A stretch of 64,000 nucleotides of DNA from Streptomyces albicerus (GTDB lineage Bacteria > Actinomycetota > Actinomycetes > Streptomycetales > Streptomycetaceae). The notes under the pieces are model-generated. The model did not search any database, was not told where the DNA came from, and saw only the letters and a program-made list of their open reading frames with translations. Shown here piece by piece: positions 1 to 7,734 of this stretch; positions within the stretch are counted from its first letter, which is position 1, and every line of letters starts with the position of its first letter. The DNA lies in NCBI RefSeq assembly GCF_008905045.1, contig NZ_VWMY01000050.1, positions 23,589 to 87,588 of the forward strand. The letters run 5' to 3'. The position numbers were made by a program, and so were the translations under genes.

Positions 1-2
1 CC

Positions 3-491
3 GCGGCCGGGTTCACACCGACCGGGCACGGCTCGGTGTGCTTCGCGACCGTCGAGGGGGCCGCCTTCGACGACGTACGACAGGAAGTGCGGGCGCTGCT
101 CGACGCCGACGCGGAGCGGACGGGGCCGCCGGTGGAGGTGCGCCGGGACGACTACGGGTACACCTGGCTGGTGTCGCGGCGCGAGCCGGACGATCTGCCC
201 GCGCTCGTCAGCGATCTGCACGCGGTGAACAGCGCGTTGGAGGGCAGCGGGTTCGGGCCGCAGCTGCTGTGCTCGGTGGTCGGTTTCCAGGACGGCGACA
301 AGCGGCGGCTCGGGCTCGTCTATCTCTACAAGCGCGGCACCTTCTACCCGTTCGCGCCGCAGCCCGGGGGCGGCGAGCGGCGCGACAACGCGCTGGAGCT
401 GCAGATCAGGGCGGCACTCGCGAACGACCTGCGGGTGGAGCAGGACCTGGGCCGGTGGTTCCCCATCTGGGGAGCGCCGGGCCTGGGCTGA
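3..491 (+). CDS. pspAB: PspA-associated protein PspAB, 5' end outside window
   Basis: The reading frame is open to the left edge (first complete codon at 3), so only the C-terminal ~162 residues are present; a GTG at 36 is internal rather than the start. The sequence resembles actinobacterial PspAB, a soluble partner of the phage-shock protein PspA in envelope stress (recalled family knowledge). Near the end of the visible part there is an aromatic DxGRWFPIWG motif. The gene ends 22 nt before the stop of a convergent small membrane protein gene. No catalytic motif is visible. Confidence 0.75.
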   Translation, partial: AAGFTPTGHGSVCFATVEGAAFDDVRQEVRALLDADAERTGPPVEVRRDDYGYTWLVSRREPDDLPALVSDLHAVNSALEGSGFGPQLLCSVVGFQDGDKRRLGLVYLYKRGTFYPFAPQPGGGERRDNALELQIRAALANDLRVEQDLGRWFPIWGAPGLG

Positions 492-513
492 GCCCCGCCC
501 GCCCCACCCGCGG

Positions 514-804
514 TCAGCTGCGCTTCTGGCGGGTCATCCAGGGGCGCTCGCGGCGGTAGCGGCGCTCCCACCTGGCCTGCTGGTCACGGCGCTGACGGTA
601 CGCGCGGTAGCTCGAGTCGAACCGCGCCGACGAGCCCGCGGAACGCGGGGCTCCGCCGGTCGACGAGGAGCCCGAGGACCCCTGGCCGGTGCGGCCGTAG
701 CGGAGGTGCAGATAGAGCAGGGCGGCCGCGGCGAGCCACCAGACGGGGTTGCTGAACCCCATGACGACCAGAACGAGGATCGCTAAAATGATCAAGGTAC
801 CCAT
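514..804 (-). CDS. Small membrane protein with basic C-terminal tail
   Basis: 96 residues. Two hydrophobic stretches (about 3-16 and 22-33, the second with VWWLAAAALLYLHL) may form a hairpin in the membrane. They are followed by a Ser/Gly linker and a tail very rich in Arg, Tyr and Gln (about 60-96), likely cytoplasmic. The ATG has an AAGGAG box 7 nt upstream. It is the kind of conserved uncharacterised protein common in Streptomyces; no enzymatic motif is seen. It converges on pspAB, but a functional link is not shown. Confidence 0.7.
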   Translation of the reverse strand: MGTLIILAILVLVVMGFSNPVWWLAAAALLYLHLRYGRTGQGSSGSSSTGGAPRSAGSSARFDSSYRAYRQRRDQQARWERRYRRERPWMTRQKRS

Positions 805-1155
805 GGCGGGTCTCCTTGTGCGTGTGTGGTGGGACCTTGAGATGTCCGACGCGGCGTTGGGGGCGGGCGCCCGTCCGTCGGTGCGTTGAGAGTAGCCCTC
901 AGGATGGCGGCTGATGCCTGTCCGACGGAAACGAATAACGACCGCTCCGAATGCGAGTGTTCACGGAACGCCCGGAAGTCGAACAAAATCAGCACAGCAA
1001 TAGGCAAAAGGGGTGCACGGGAACGAGGCCGTCCGTCCCCTCGGAGCCCTCCAGGACGGAGAATTCACGGGCGGGACCGAACCAGGACCAGGACCAGGAC
1101 CAGGACCGGACCAGGGCCGGGCGAGGACGACGAGCGGGACAGGGGTGGTGGCGGC
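805..1155. other. Intergenic region between divergent genes with ACCAGG hexamer run
   Basis: 351 nt separate the starts of the small membrane protein and the winged-helix gene. The frame of the latter stays open through much of it, but the encoded low-complexity Arg/Thr/Gly peptide and the absence of ribosome-binding sites argue against coding. A run of about four ACCAGG hexamers lies at 1079-1106. No other structure is seen. Confidence 0.6.
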
Positions 1156-2340
1156 GTGAGTGGGCAGCGGCGGTACATCGGGGTGGCCGAGCGGCGGGCT
1201 CGGCTCGCGGTCGGGCAGCGGCTGGCCGGGGCCGCGCGGGCGGGCACGCCGGAGGAGGTCGGGACGTCGCTGGTCGCGTTGCACGGGACGGATCCCGCGA
1301 GCGTCTTCCTTGCCGTGGGCGCGCGGCTCGTGGACGCGACGAAGACCGTGCCGGAGATGGAGCGGGCCCTGTACGAGGACCGGACGCTGGTGCGGATGCA
1401 CGGCATGCGGCACACCGTGTTCGTGTTTCCCACCGAGCTCGTGGCGGTCGTGCACGCGTCCACCGCCATCGCCGTCGCCGCGCGGGCGCGGGCCGCGCTG
1501 ATCAAGGACATGGCCAAGGCCGGGGCGCCGGACGCGGAGTGGCTCGCGGAGGTGGAGGCGTCCGCGCTGGCCGCGCTGGCCCGGCGGGGCGAGGCGACCG
1601 CGGTGGAACTGGCGCAGGACGAGCCCCGGTTGAGGGAGCAGTTCGTGTACGCGGCGGGGAAGAGCTACGAGGGCGTGCATACCGTCTCGGCGCGGCTGTT
1701 GCGGGTGCTGGGGGCAGAGGGGCGGGTAGTGCGGGGGCGGCCGTTGGGGTCGTGGACGTCCACGCAGTTCCGGTGGGCGGTGGCTCCTCCGAGTGCCGAA
1801 CTGCCGGTCGCCGAGGCTCAGGCGGAGCTGGTGCGGCGGTGGCTGGCCGCGTGCGGGCCGGCCACGGAGGCAGATCTGAAGTGGTGGACGGGCTGGAAGG
1901 TCAGCGATGTGCGTGCCGCCCTGAGCGCGGTCGGAGCGGTGGCCGTGTCGGTCGACGAGGGCGTGGGGTACGTGCTCGCCGACGCGGTGGAGCCCGTCGC
2001 GGCCGGCGAGCCGTGGGCCGCGCTGCTGCCCGGCCTTGATCCGACGGCCATGGGATGGCGGGAGCGGGACTGGTACTGCCCGGCCGAGCTGCGATCCGCG
2101 CTCTTCGACCGCAGCGGGAACATCGGGCCGACGGTGTGGTGGGACGGCCGGGTCGTCGGCGGATGGGCCCAGCGCCCCGACGGCGAGATCGCCTGGCGGT
2201 TGCTGGACGCCGAGGGCGTGGGCCGCGAGGCACGGGACGCGATCGAGGCGGAGGCCGCGCGGCTGCACGCCTGGGTGGGCCCGACCCGGGTCACCCCGCG
2301 CTTCCGGACGCCCCTGGAACGGGAGTTGGCGTCCGGCTGA
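1156..2340 (+). CDS. Winged-helix DNA-binding protein (HTH_42 / AlkZ-like fold)
   Basis: 394 residues from the GTG at 1156; an AGGGG stretch lies upstream. The sequence fits the winged-helix HTH_42 (AlkZ-like) family: an N-terminal VAERRARLAVGQRLAG segment, LHGTDPASVFLAVGAR, then RMHGMRHTVFVFP, and a C-terminal stretch with LLPGLDPTAMGWRERDWY. Some family members (AlkZ, YcaQ) are DNA glycosylases acting on crosslinks or bulky alkyl adducts. The QxQ/QxD catalytic motif of AlkZ was not identified here, so only the family is assigned. The frame is open further upstream, but that extension is low-complexity. Confidence 0.7.
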   Translation: MSGQRRYIGVAERRARLAVGQRLAGAARAGTPEEVGTSLVALHGTDPASVFLAVGARLVDATKTVPEMERALYEDRTLVRMHGMRHTVFVFPTELVAVVHASTAIAVAARARAALIKDMAKAGAPDAEWLAEVEASALAALARRGEATAVELAQDEPRLREQFVYAAGKSYEGVHTVSARLLRVLGAEGRVVRGRPLGSWTSTQFRWAVAPPSAELPVAEAQAELVRRWLAACGPATEADLKWWTGWKVSDVRAALSAVGAVAVSVDEGVGYVLADAVEPVAAGEPWAALLPGLDPTAMGWRERDWYCPAELRSALFDRSGNIGPTVWWDGRVVGGWAQRPDGEIAWRLLDAEGVGREARDAIEAEAARLHAWVGPTRVTPRFRTPLERELASG

Positions 2341-2432
2341 CGGCGAGACTCCGTCAACTCACCGTCGGGCTCAGGCTACGAACCCGGTGCGCCGCCCGCC
2401 CAGGAACCGGGCGACGCACCGGACACAGGCTC

Positions 2433-2741
2433 TCAGCGGGCGTACCTCATCAGGGCCCGGACCATGTGGCACGTCGTGTCCGACGGCGGGTGGACGCCTA
2501 TGAGTTCGGCCGTGCTGCGGATCGTCTCGTTCCGGGCCTGGTTCGGCACGTAGACACCGGAGTCGAGGAGGGCGATGGCGAGCCGCATCGCCTTGAGGCG
2601 GCGGTTGTGCGTGATGTACCAGTCGCGCGGACGCCCCGGCGGCAACGGGCGCTTCTCGACGGGCTCGTACGGCCGGTCGAGCAGAACCGCCCTCTTGGAT
2701 GTGGACTGGGTGGGCAGCGGGCTGAGTGCGGCAGCGGGCAC
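2433..2741 (-). CDS. Conserved hypothetical protein, 102 residues
   Basis: Two starts compete. An ATG at 2747 abuts its AGGAGG box with almost no spacing, whereas the GTG at 2741 has AGGAGG at 6 nt, so GTG is preferred. The product is basic and soluble, with the segment PRDWYITHNRRLKAMRLAIA followed by LLDSGVYVPNQARNETIRST. The terminal part HPPSDTTCHMVRALMRYAR looks alpha-helical. No domain is recognised; clean ribosome-binding site and codon bias support a real gene. It is divergent from the ArsC-like gene. Confidence 0.6.
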   Translation of the reverse strand: MPAAALSPLPTQSTSKRAVLLDRPYEPVEKRPLPPGRPRDWYITHNRRLKAMRLAIALLDSGVYVPNQARNETIRSTAELIGVHPPSDTTCHMVRALMRYAR

Positions 2742-2906
2742 AGGCATCCTCCTGTCGCGGTCAGGGAACCGTCCGGCGTCTCCGGCGGCACCCTCGAACA
2801 CTGCTTCTATTCTACTGCCGCCCACTGACAATCGCCCCTGGCCAGAAGGGTTTTGGGCGGTGCCGTGACGGGTGTGCGGCACGGTGTTTCGCGTACCTTG
2901 TGCGGC

Positions 2907-3275
2907 ATGGAGATCTGGATCAATCCGGCCTGTTCGAAGTGCCGCGGCGCCATCAAGCTGCTGGACGAGGAGGGGGCCGCGTACACGGTTCGGCGGTACC
3001 TCGAGGACGTGCCCAGTGAGGGCGAGATCCGGGAGGTGCTGGAGCGGCTGGGGCTCGAGCCCTGGGACATCACCCGGACCCAGGAGGCCGTGGCGAAGGA
3101 GCTGGGGATGAAGGAGTGGGCCCGGGACGCCGGTTCGCGGGAGCGATGGGTCAGGGCGCTGGCCGAACACCCTCGACTCATCCAGCGGCCGATCATCACC
3201 GCGGAGGACGGGACCGCCGTCGTGGCACGTACGGACGAGGCCGTGCGGGATGCCTTGGGGCGACAGCCCACATAG
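2907..3275 (+). CDS. ArsC/Spx-family thioredoxin-fold protein
   Basis: 122 residues. The N-terminus MEIWINPACSKCRGAI has the NPxC motif of glutaredoxin-linked arsenate reductases, with Cys9 as the candidate nucleophile and Cys12 forming a CxxC pair. YLEDVPSEGEIREVLERLGL and HPRLIQRPIITAEDGTAVVA match the family's C-terminal half, and length is typical. Canonical ArsC has G-T-S rather than S-K-C after the Cys, so this could be a general redox or ArsC-like protein rather than a true arsenate reductase. No arsenic genes are adjacent. Confidence 0.75.
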   Translation: MEIWINPACSKCRGAIKLLDEEGAAYTVRRYLEDVPSEGEIREVLERLGLEPWDITRTQEAVAKELGMKEWARDAGSRERWVRALAEHPRLIQRPIITAEDGTAVVARTDEAVRDALGRQPT

Positions 3276-3412
3276 CCCGCAACCCCGTAAAGCCCGCATA
3301 GCTATATGGCTCGTATAGCCCCGATGATCTCGATAGCCCCTGTAGTTCCGGTAGTTGATGGTTTGTCGGGTGATGGGATCGGGGGCCTCTCCCGCTGTTA
3401 CCCTCCGCCGCC

Positions 3413-4240
3413 ATGAGCTTCGGTGATCAAGGAATGTCGTACGGGCCGCCCGATCCCTACGCCCAGTGGGTGGCCGAGCGGGAACGGATACGCAGGAGAC
3501 GGCGGATCCGGTTCGCGGCCGCGAGCGCGGCGGGAGGTGTGCTCGTGGCGACGGTCGTGGCCGGGGCCGCCGTGCTGTACGCGGACGGGGACGAGAAGGA
3601 GGCCGGGGCGGCGGGGGCTCCGGTGCCCAGCACCACCTCCAGTGAGCCCGTTCCGTCCTCCCGTCGGCCCGTCCCGTCCGTGGTCATCGAGTCGCCGTCC
3701 GGGGCGCCTTCCTCGTTGCCCTCGCTGCTCAAGCGGCCCATCGTGACGCCGGAGCAGGCCTTCCCGGAGAAGGACGTACGGCTGGCGGACGGGACCGCGT
3801 ACGAGCGGGTGGACCTGGCCACCACCACCGACTGCGCCCACGGGATGTCGGTCCAGCTCGCCGAACTCATCGAACAGGGCGAGGAATGCGCCCAGTTGAC
3901 CTCCGCGCTGTTCACCGACGCCGAGCGGCGTTCACAGGTGACGGTCACCGTGCTGAGCTTCCGGAAGGTGGAGGACGCCTCGCGGGTGTTCGCGATGGCC
4001 TCCATGGATCCGGTGACGTATCAGGTGGTCTCGCTCGATCCGCCGCCGGAGGCGGGGATGCCGACCGTGCCGCCGGGTTCGGCCGGGGTGTTCCGGCGAC
4101 TGATGACCGTACGGTCCGTCGTCTTCGCCAACGGGCAGTGGGGCGACGGCGCGGAGACGGACGAGGCGGCCATCACCAAGCAGACGACAGACCTGCTCGA
4201 ATACGTCAACAAGAGGGTCGTGGCACGCGAGGACGGTTAG
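3413..4240 (+). CDS. Single-span membrane protein of unknown function
   Basis: 275 residues. A cytoplasmic N-terminus of about 30 residues ending in RIRRRRRIRF precedes one transmembrane helix (about 33-55), a Pro/Ser-rich extracytoplasmic linker (about 65-105) and a folded outer domain. Two Cys in the outer domain (in TTDCAHG and GEECAQL) may form a disulfide. No recognised domain; it looks like the conserved Streptomyces secreted or anchored proteins with a sensor-like outer domain. The upstream intergenic has several ATAGCCC words but no clear element. Confidence 0.65.
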   Translation: MSFGDQGMSYGPPDPYAQWVAERERIRRRRRIRFAAASAAGGVLVATVVAGAAVLYADGDEKEAGAAGAPVPSTTSSEPVPSSRRPVPSVVIESPSGAPSSLPSLLKRPIVTPEQAFPEKDVRLADGTAYERVDLATTTDCAHGMSVQLAELIEQGEECAQLTSALFTDAERRSQVTVTVLSFRKVEDASRVFAMASMDPVTYQVVSLDPPPEAGMPTVPPGSAGVFRRLMTVRSVVFANGQWGDGAETDEAAITKQTTDLLEYVNKRVVAREDG

Positions 4241-4383
4241 GGCGGAGGGCTGAGAATCCCTCAACTCCCGTGTGATCTACGTTACTTAAGTGACTCGCGT
4301 GAACTGCTGAGTAACTCTGTTCGGTATCTCGTACATAGCGGCGTACGGCCGCCGACAGGGGCGGCCGGGGACAGGAGCCGTAC

Positions 4384-5064
4384 ATGTCACGCAGGAGAAC
4401 CCTCGGCCCGAAGAAGAAGCTCGCGCTGCTGGTGAGCGCCGCGGCGGTGGCCGGTGGCGGGGCCTTCGCCCTGGCCACCACCTCGAACGCGGCGCCCACC
4501 GCACAGTCCTCGGTGGTCTGCGACGGACTGGCCACCGCGCTCGGGAACAACGAGAAGTTCATCGAGGGGCAGCGCGCCAACCCGGACGCGCAGTCTGAGG
4601 CGCGGATCGCCAACCGGGAGGCGGTGATCGCCCAGATCAAGGTGCAGCAGGAAGCGTCCGGGTGCGAGGTCGGCGAGTCGTCGCAGGCAGGGGCGCCTCA
4701 GGGGGCGCCCGCCGGGTCCGCCGCGCCTGCCGATCCCGCCGATCCTGCCGGGCAGCCTTCGCAGAGTGCGTCGGCCCCTGCCGGCGAGGACGGCGGCGGT
4801 GACGCCGGCGCCGCCGGCGAGCAGGTCTGCAACGGTTCCACGGTCACCCTCTCCGGCGAGGACGGCGCCCCGGCCGCGTCCAGCAACCAGTTCCCGGCCG
4901 GCACGAAGCTCAAGGTCACGAACCTGGACAACAACAAGTCCACGACCGTCGAGGTCACCTCGGTCTCCGGCAGCTGTGCGCTCCTGAACAACGCGGCGTT
5001 CGAGCAGGTCCGCGAGCCCGGGAAGTTCCTGATCCGCAAGGCCCTTATCGAGAAGGTGGGCTGA
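4384..5064 (+). CDS. Secreted protein of unknown function with Ala/Pro/Ser linker
   Basis: 226 residues with a Sec-type signal peptide: basic start (MSRRRTLGPKKK), hydrophobic core (about 13-33) and probable cleavage after SNAA. The mature part has an N-terminal helix region (about 38-95, CDGLATALGNNEKFIEGQ), a low-complexity Ala/Pro/Ser/Gly linker (about 96-148), and a C-terminal compact domain with two Cys (CNGSTVTLSG and SGSCALLN) that may form a disulfide. No catalytic motif is recognised. Confidence 0.7.
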   Translation: MSRRRTLGPKKKLALLVSAAAVAGGGAFALATTSNAAPTAQSSVVCDGLATALGNNEKFIEGQRANPDAQSEARIANREAVIAQIKVQQEASGCEVGESSQAGAPQGAPAGSAAPADPADPAGQPSQSASAPAGEDGGGDAGAAGEQVCNGSTVTLSGEDGAPAASSNQFPAGTKLKVTNLDNNKSTTVEVTSVSGSCALLNNAAFEQVREPGKFLIRKALIEKVG

Positions 5065-5140
5065 CGGGACTCGCCGGCGGCAGGGTGGCGGCGCGCGCCG
5101 CCACCCGTCGCGCGCGCGGGAAACGCAGGGGTGGGGCCGA

Positions 5141-5202
5141 GGGCAGGGGCAGGGCCATGGGCAGGGCTATGGGCAGGGCCATGGGCAGGGCCATAGGCAG
5201 GA
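5141..5202. repeat. Tandem 12-bp repeat (GGGCAGGGCCAT)
   Basis: About five imperfect copies of the unit GGGCAGGGCCAT follow each other, with single-base variants (CTAT, CATA). It lies about 160 nt upstream of the GlnR box, between a secreted-protein gene and glnII. The function is not known. Confidence 0.85.
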
Positions 5203-5360
5203 TGGCCGTTTGCCCGCGTGACCGTTTTGACCGCGCGTGCGAAACCCATCGCATACGAGGGTTCGGCGGGCGGAGGAGCGGCGGGCGCAGTCCGGTGTTC
5301 GCGTGCGGGACGCGGCGCACGAACGCTCTCAGCGAGTGAGTCGCAGCACAGAGGCACCAG

Positions 5361-5398
5361 GTAACACGGGGTTCACATTCGAGCAATGATCGGGAAAT
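5361..5398 (+). promoter_or_regulatory. GlnR binding box upstream of glnII
   Basis: Four half-sites with perfect 6-nt spacing: GTAAC (5361), TTCAC (5372), GCAAT (5383) and GAAAT (5394). This is the known GlnR a1-b1-a2-b2 layout (gTnAc-n6-GaAAc repeated). It is 103 nt upstream of the glnII start, placing glnII under nitrogen control by GlnR. Confidence 0.85.
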
Positions 5399-5500
5399 CG
5401 CCTGTTGGCAGGCTGCCCGGTATCCCCGGCGGCGCCCCAGTGCCGCAGCGCCGCAGCACCCGCAAGTGCGCCTAGAGACCCACCCCGAAGGATGAGGCCC

Positions 5501-6529
5501 GTGACCTTCAAGGCTGAGTACATCTGGATCGACGGCACCGAGCCGACGGCCAAGCTCCGTTCGAAGACGAAGATACTGGGCGACGACGCCAAGGGTGCCG
5601 AGCTGCCGATCTGGGGCTTCGACGGGTCCTCCACGAACCAGGCCGAGGGTCACGCCTCCGACCGCGTGCTCAAGCCGGTCGCCACCTACCCGGACCCGAT
5701 CCGCGGCGGCGACGACGTGCTCGTCATGTGCGAGGTCCTCAACATCGACATGACGCCGCACGAGTCCAACACGCGGGCCGCGCTCACCGAGGTTTCGGAC
5801 AAGTTCGCCGCGCAGGAGCCGATCTTCGGCATCGAGCAGGAGTACACCTTCTTCAAGGGCTCGCGCCCGCTCGGCTTCCCCGAGGGCGGCTTCCCGGCCG
5901 CGCAGGGCGGCTACTACTGCGGCGTCGGCTCGGACGAGATCTTCGGCCGTGACATCGTCGAGGCGCACCTCGAGAACTGCCTCAAGGCGGGGCTGGCCAT
6001 CTCCGGCATCAACGCCGAGGTCATGCCCGGCCAGTGGGAGTTCCAGGTCGGCCCGGTCTCGCCGCTGGAGGTCTCCGACCAGCTGTGGGTGGCCCGCTGG
6101 CTGCTGTACCGCACCGCCGAGGACTTCGGCGTCTCCGCGACGCTGGACCCGAAGCCGGTGAAGGGCGACTGGAACGGCGCCGGTGCGCACACCAACTTCT
6201 CCACGAAGGCGATGCGCGAGCGCTACGACGCGATCATCACCGCGTGCGAGTCGCTGGGTGAGGGCTCCAAGCCCATGGACCACGTCAAGAACTACGGCGC
6301 CGGTATCGACGACCGGCTGACCGGTCTGCACGAGACCGCGCCGTGGAACGAGTACTCCTACGGTGTCTCCAACCGTGGCGCCTCGGTGCGTATCCCCTGG
6401 CAGGTCGAGAAGGACGGCAAGGGCTACATCGAGGACCGGCGGCCCAACGCCAACGTCGACCCGTACGTGGTGACGCGTCTGCTTGTCGACACGTGCTGCT
6501 CCGCGCTGGAGAAGGCCGGGCAGGTCTGA
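5501..6529 (+). CDS. glnII: Glutamine synthetase type II (GlnII)
   Basis: 342 residues, the length expected for eukaryote-like GSII. It makes glutamine from glutamate, ammonia and ATP in the cytoplasm. Visible GSII motifs include the N-terminal EYIWIDGTEPTAKLRSKTK, WGFDGSSTNQAEGHASD, the metal-binding GIEQEYTFF, NAEVMPGQWEFQVGP, GDWNGAGAHTNFS and NRGASVRIPW near the C-terminus. The GTG at 5501 is chosen because GAAGGATGAGG precedes it and the product starts MTFKAEY as in orthologues. Regulation is by the GlnR box at 5361; a terminator follows at 6546. GSII enzymes are heat-labile and not adenylylated, so glnE in this window should not act on it (family knowledge). Confidence 0.97.
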   Translation: MTFKAEYIWIDGTEPTAKLRSKTKILGDDAKGAELPIWGFDGSSTNQAEGHASDRVLKPVATYPDPIRGGDDVLVMCEVLNIDMTPHESNTRAALTEVSDKFAAQEPIFGIEQEYTFFKGSRPLGFPEGGFPAAQGGYYCGVGSDEIFGRDIVEAHLENCLKAGLAISGINAEVMPGQWEFQVGPVSPLEVSDQLWVARWLLYRTAEDFGVSATLDPKPVKGDWNGAGAHTNFSTKAMRERYDAIITACESLGEGSKPMDHVKNYGAGIDDRLTGLHETAPWNEYSYGVSNRGASVRIPWQVEKDGKGYIEDRRPNANVDPYVVTRLLVDTCCSALEKAGQV

Positions 6530-6545
6530 GCTTTCGGTTCTTTGT

Positions 6546-6580
6546 GAAGGGGCGTCCACCGAGTCGGTGGGCGCCCCTTC
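6546..6580 (+). terminator. Terminator after glnII
   Basis: Inverted repeat GAAGGGGCG..CCACCG / CGGTGG..CGCCCCTTC with a 3-nt loop and one mismatch, 17 nt after the glnII stop. There is no U-tract, as is usual in Streptomyces. Confidence 0.8.
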
Positions 6581-6626
6581 CGCGTGTGCTTGGGTGCGGT
6601 GTCGGGTGCGGTGGCGGGTGCGGGTC

Positions 6627-6794
6627 GGTGGGGGCTTGTCGCGCAGTTCCCCGCGCCCCTTGGGTTCGTGGTGGGGCGGGGACGCGCCGGGACATCCGAG
6701 CTTGCTCTGTTGGAAGTCGGGTGGGCCGGGAGGCGCGGCGCTCGCACGTCCCGGCGCGTCCCCTCACGCCGGAGGGCGGCTGCGGGACGGTGGG
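6627..6794. repeat. Dispersed 168-bp intergenic repeat, copy A
   Basis: Matches 50002-50169 over the same length with about six substitutions and no gaps by eye. It contains perfect 16-nt inverted arms at 6678-6693 (GGGGACGCGCCGGGAC) and 6748-6763 enclosing 54 nt. The first 34 nt are the reverse complement of a shorter repeat found at 16631, 35657 and 40058. Confidence 0.9.
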
Positions 6795-6861
6795 TGGCTG
6801 GTGCGTATCAACTGCCGAGAAGGTGCGGTTGCGTCCTGGTGTCGTCTGCTTCAATGGGGGC

Positions 6862-6984
6862 ATGGCCAGCTTTCAGGAGTGCATCGCGACGGGTCGTCAT
6901 GACCTTGAGCCCTTCTGGCCTTCCCGTCAGCACCATGACTTCGACCGGGTGTGTTGTCGCGCGATGAACGCGCCGGCCCTTTAA
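6862..6984 (+). CDS. Candidate 40-residue leader peptide with Cys-Cys
   Basis: A short frame, ATG at 6862 with GGGGG upstream, ending TAA at 6984. The core SRQHHDFDRVCCRA resembles the Arg-x-His-x-Asp...Arg-Val...Cys core of short actinobacterial leader peptides associated with cysteine-dependent attenuation (recalled, not searched). Codon bias is weaker than in neighbouring genes (about 70% GC in third positions). It lies between copy A of the repeat and the GlnRII-like gene, whose start is 82 nt downstream. It could also be a chance frame. Confidence 0.4.
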   Translation: MASFQECIATGRHDLEPFWPSRQHHDFDRVCCRAMNAPAL

Positions 6985-7066
6985 AGCCGTACATCCCGGC
7001 CTTCGGCCAGCGCGCACGACGTACGTCCCTCGACGACGACTTCTCGCGCGAAAGAGCTGACCTCAT

Positions 7067-7621
7067 ATGGCGAACAATCGTTCACTCTCGTCCGTCGCTG
7101 CCGCCCGGTCCACGGATTCGGCGCGCCATCGGCTGCGTGCCGTCGACCGGGATGAGGTGGTCGACGTGACGGATCTCCTGCCGCCGGGCGCTACCTGGCT
7201 GCCCGCTCCCCAGCACGCCCTGCCTACGCTTCCCGGCCGGCCCCCGATGATCGGGTACTTGGTCCTCGTACCGGCCGACGAGCCGTCCCTGCTGCCGGTC
7301 GCGGAGCCGGGAGAACCGGAGGACGCCGACTCCCTCGTACGCGTCGACACCGTGCGGCGCACCGCCGAGGTGGACGGGCGGCCGCTCGACCTCACCTACC
7401 TGGAGTTCGAGCTGCTCGCGCACCTCGTGGCGCATCCTCATCGGGTGCACACCCGCGACCAGCTGGTCACCACGGTGTGGGGCTACGGGCATGTGGGCGA
7501 CGGGCGCACCGTCGACGTCCACATCGCCCGGTTGCGCCGCAAGCTCGGCGCTGAGCACCGGGACGCGATCCGGACGGTGCGGCGGGTCGGTTACAAGTAC
7601 GCGCCGCCGACCGGGAGTTGA
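7067..7621 (+). CDS. glnRII: OmpR/PhoB-type winged-helix regulator, probable GlnRII
   Basis: 184 residues with a C-terminal trans_reg_C winged helix (about 95-180: VDGRPLDLTYLEFELLAHL, RDQLVTTVWGYG, GRTVDVHIARLRRKLG, IRTVRRVGYKY). The N-terminal half lacks a receiver domain and conserved Asp, so it is an orphan DNA-binding protein. In S. coelicolor an OmpR-like protein encoded next to glnII, GlnRII, binds glnA, glnII and amtB promoters (recalled). Position and domain fit that protein; the name is by synteny and the binding role is inferred. Confidence 0.75.
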   Translation: MANNRSLSSVAAARSTDSARHRLRAVDRDEVVDVTDLLPPGATWLPAPQHALPTLPGRPPMIGYLVLVPADEPSLLPVAEPGEPEDADSLVRVDTVRRTAEVDGRPLDLTYLEFELLAHLVAHPHRVHTRDQLVTTVWGYGHVGDGRTVDVHIARLRRKLGAEHRDAIRTVRRVGYKYAPPTGS

Positions 7622-7734
7622 CGCCGGTCGCGCGCCGCTGAATCCCGTCGCACGGATTCGCCCGACGGCGGAACGGTTTGCCTGGCAGCAGATTCCCGTT
7701 CCGCCGCGCGGGCATTCCGGGCAGAGTCACCCGC

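Larger units (their letters stand above)
5065..5500. other. Long intergenic region upstream of glnII
   Basis: 436 nt. It holds a tandem 12-bp repeat array at 5141-5202 and the GlnR box at 5361-5398. The rest shows no supported ORF; frames that stay open have no ribosome-binding site. Confidence 0.7.

Noticed and set aside
1079..1106. N-terminal extension of the winged-helix protein through the ACCAGG run
   Set aside because: Low-complexity peptide, no ribosome-binding site, and the family start fits the GTG at 1156.
6343..6861. Frames through repeat copy A as genes
   Set aside because: The same peptide-coding frames appear in both copies because the DNA is repeated; no start signals.
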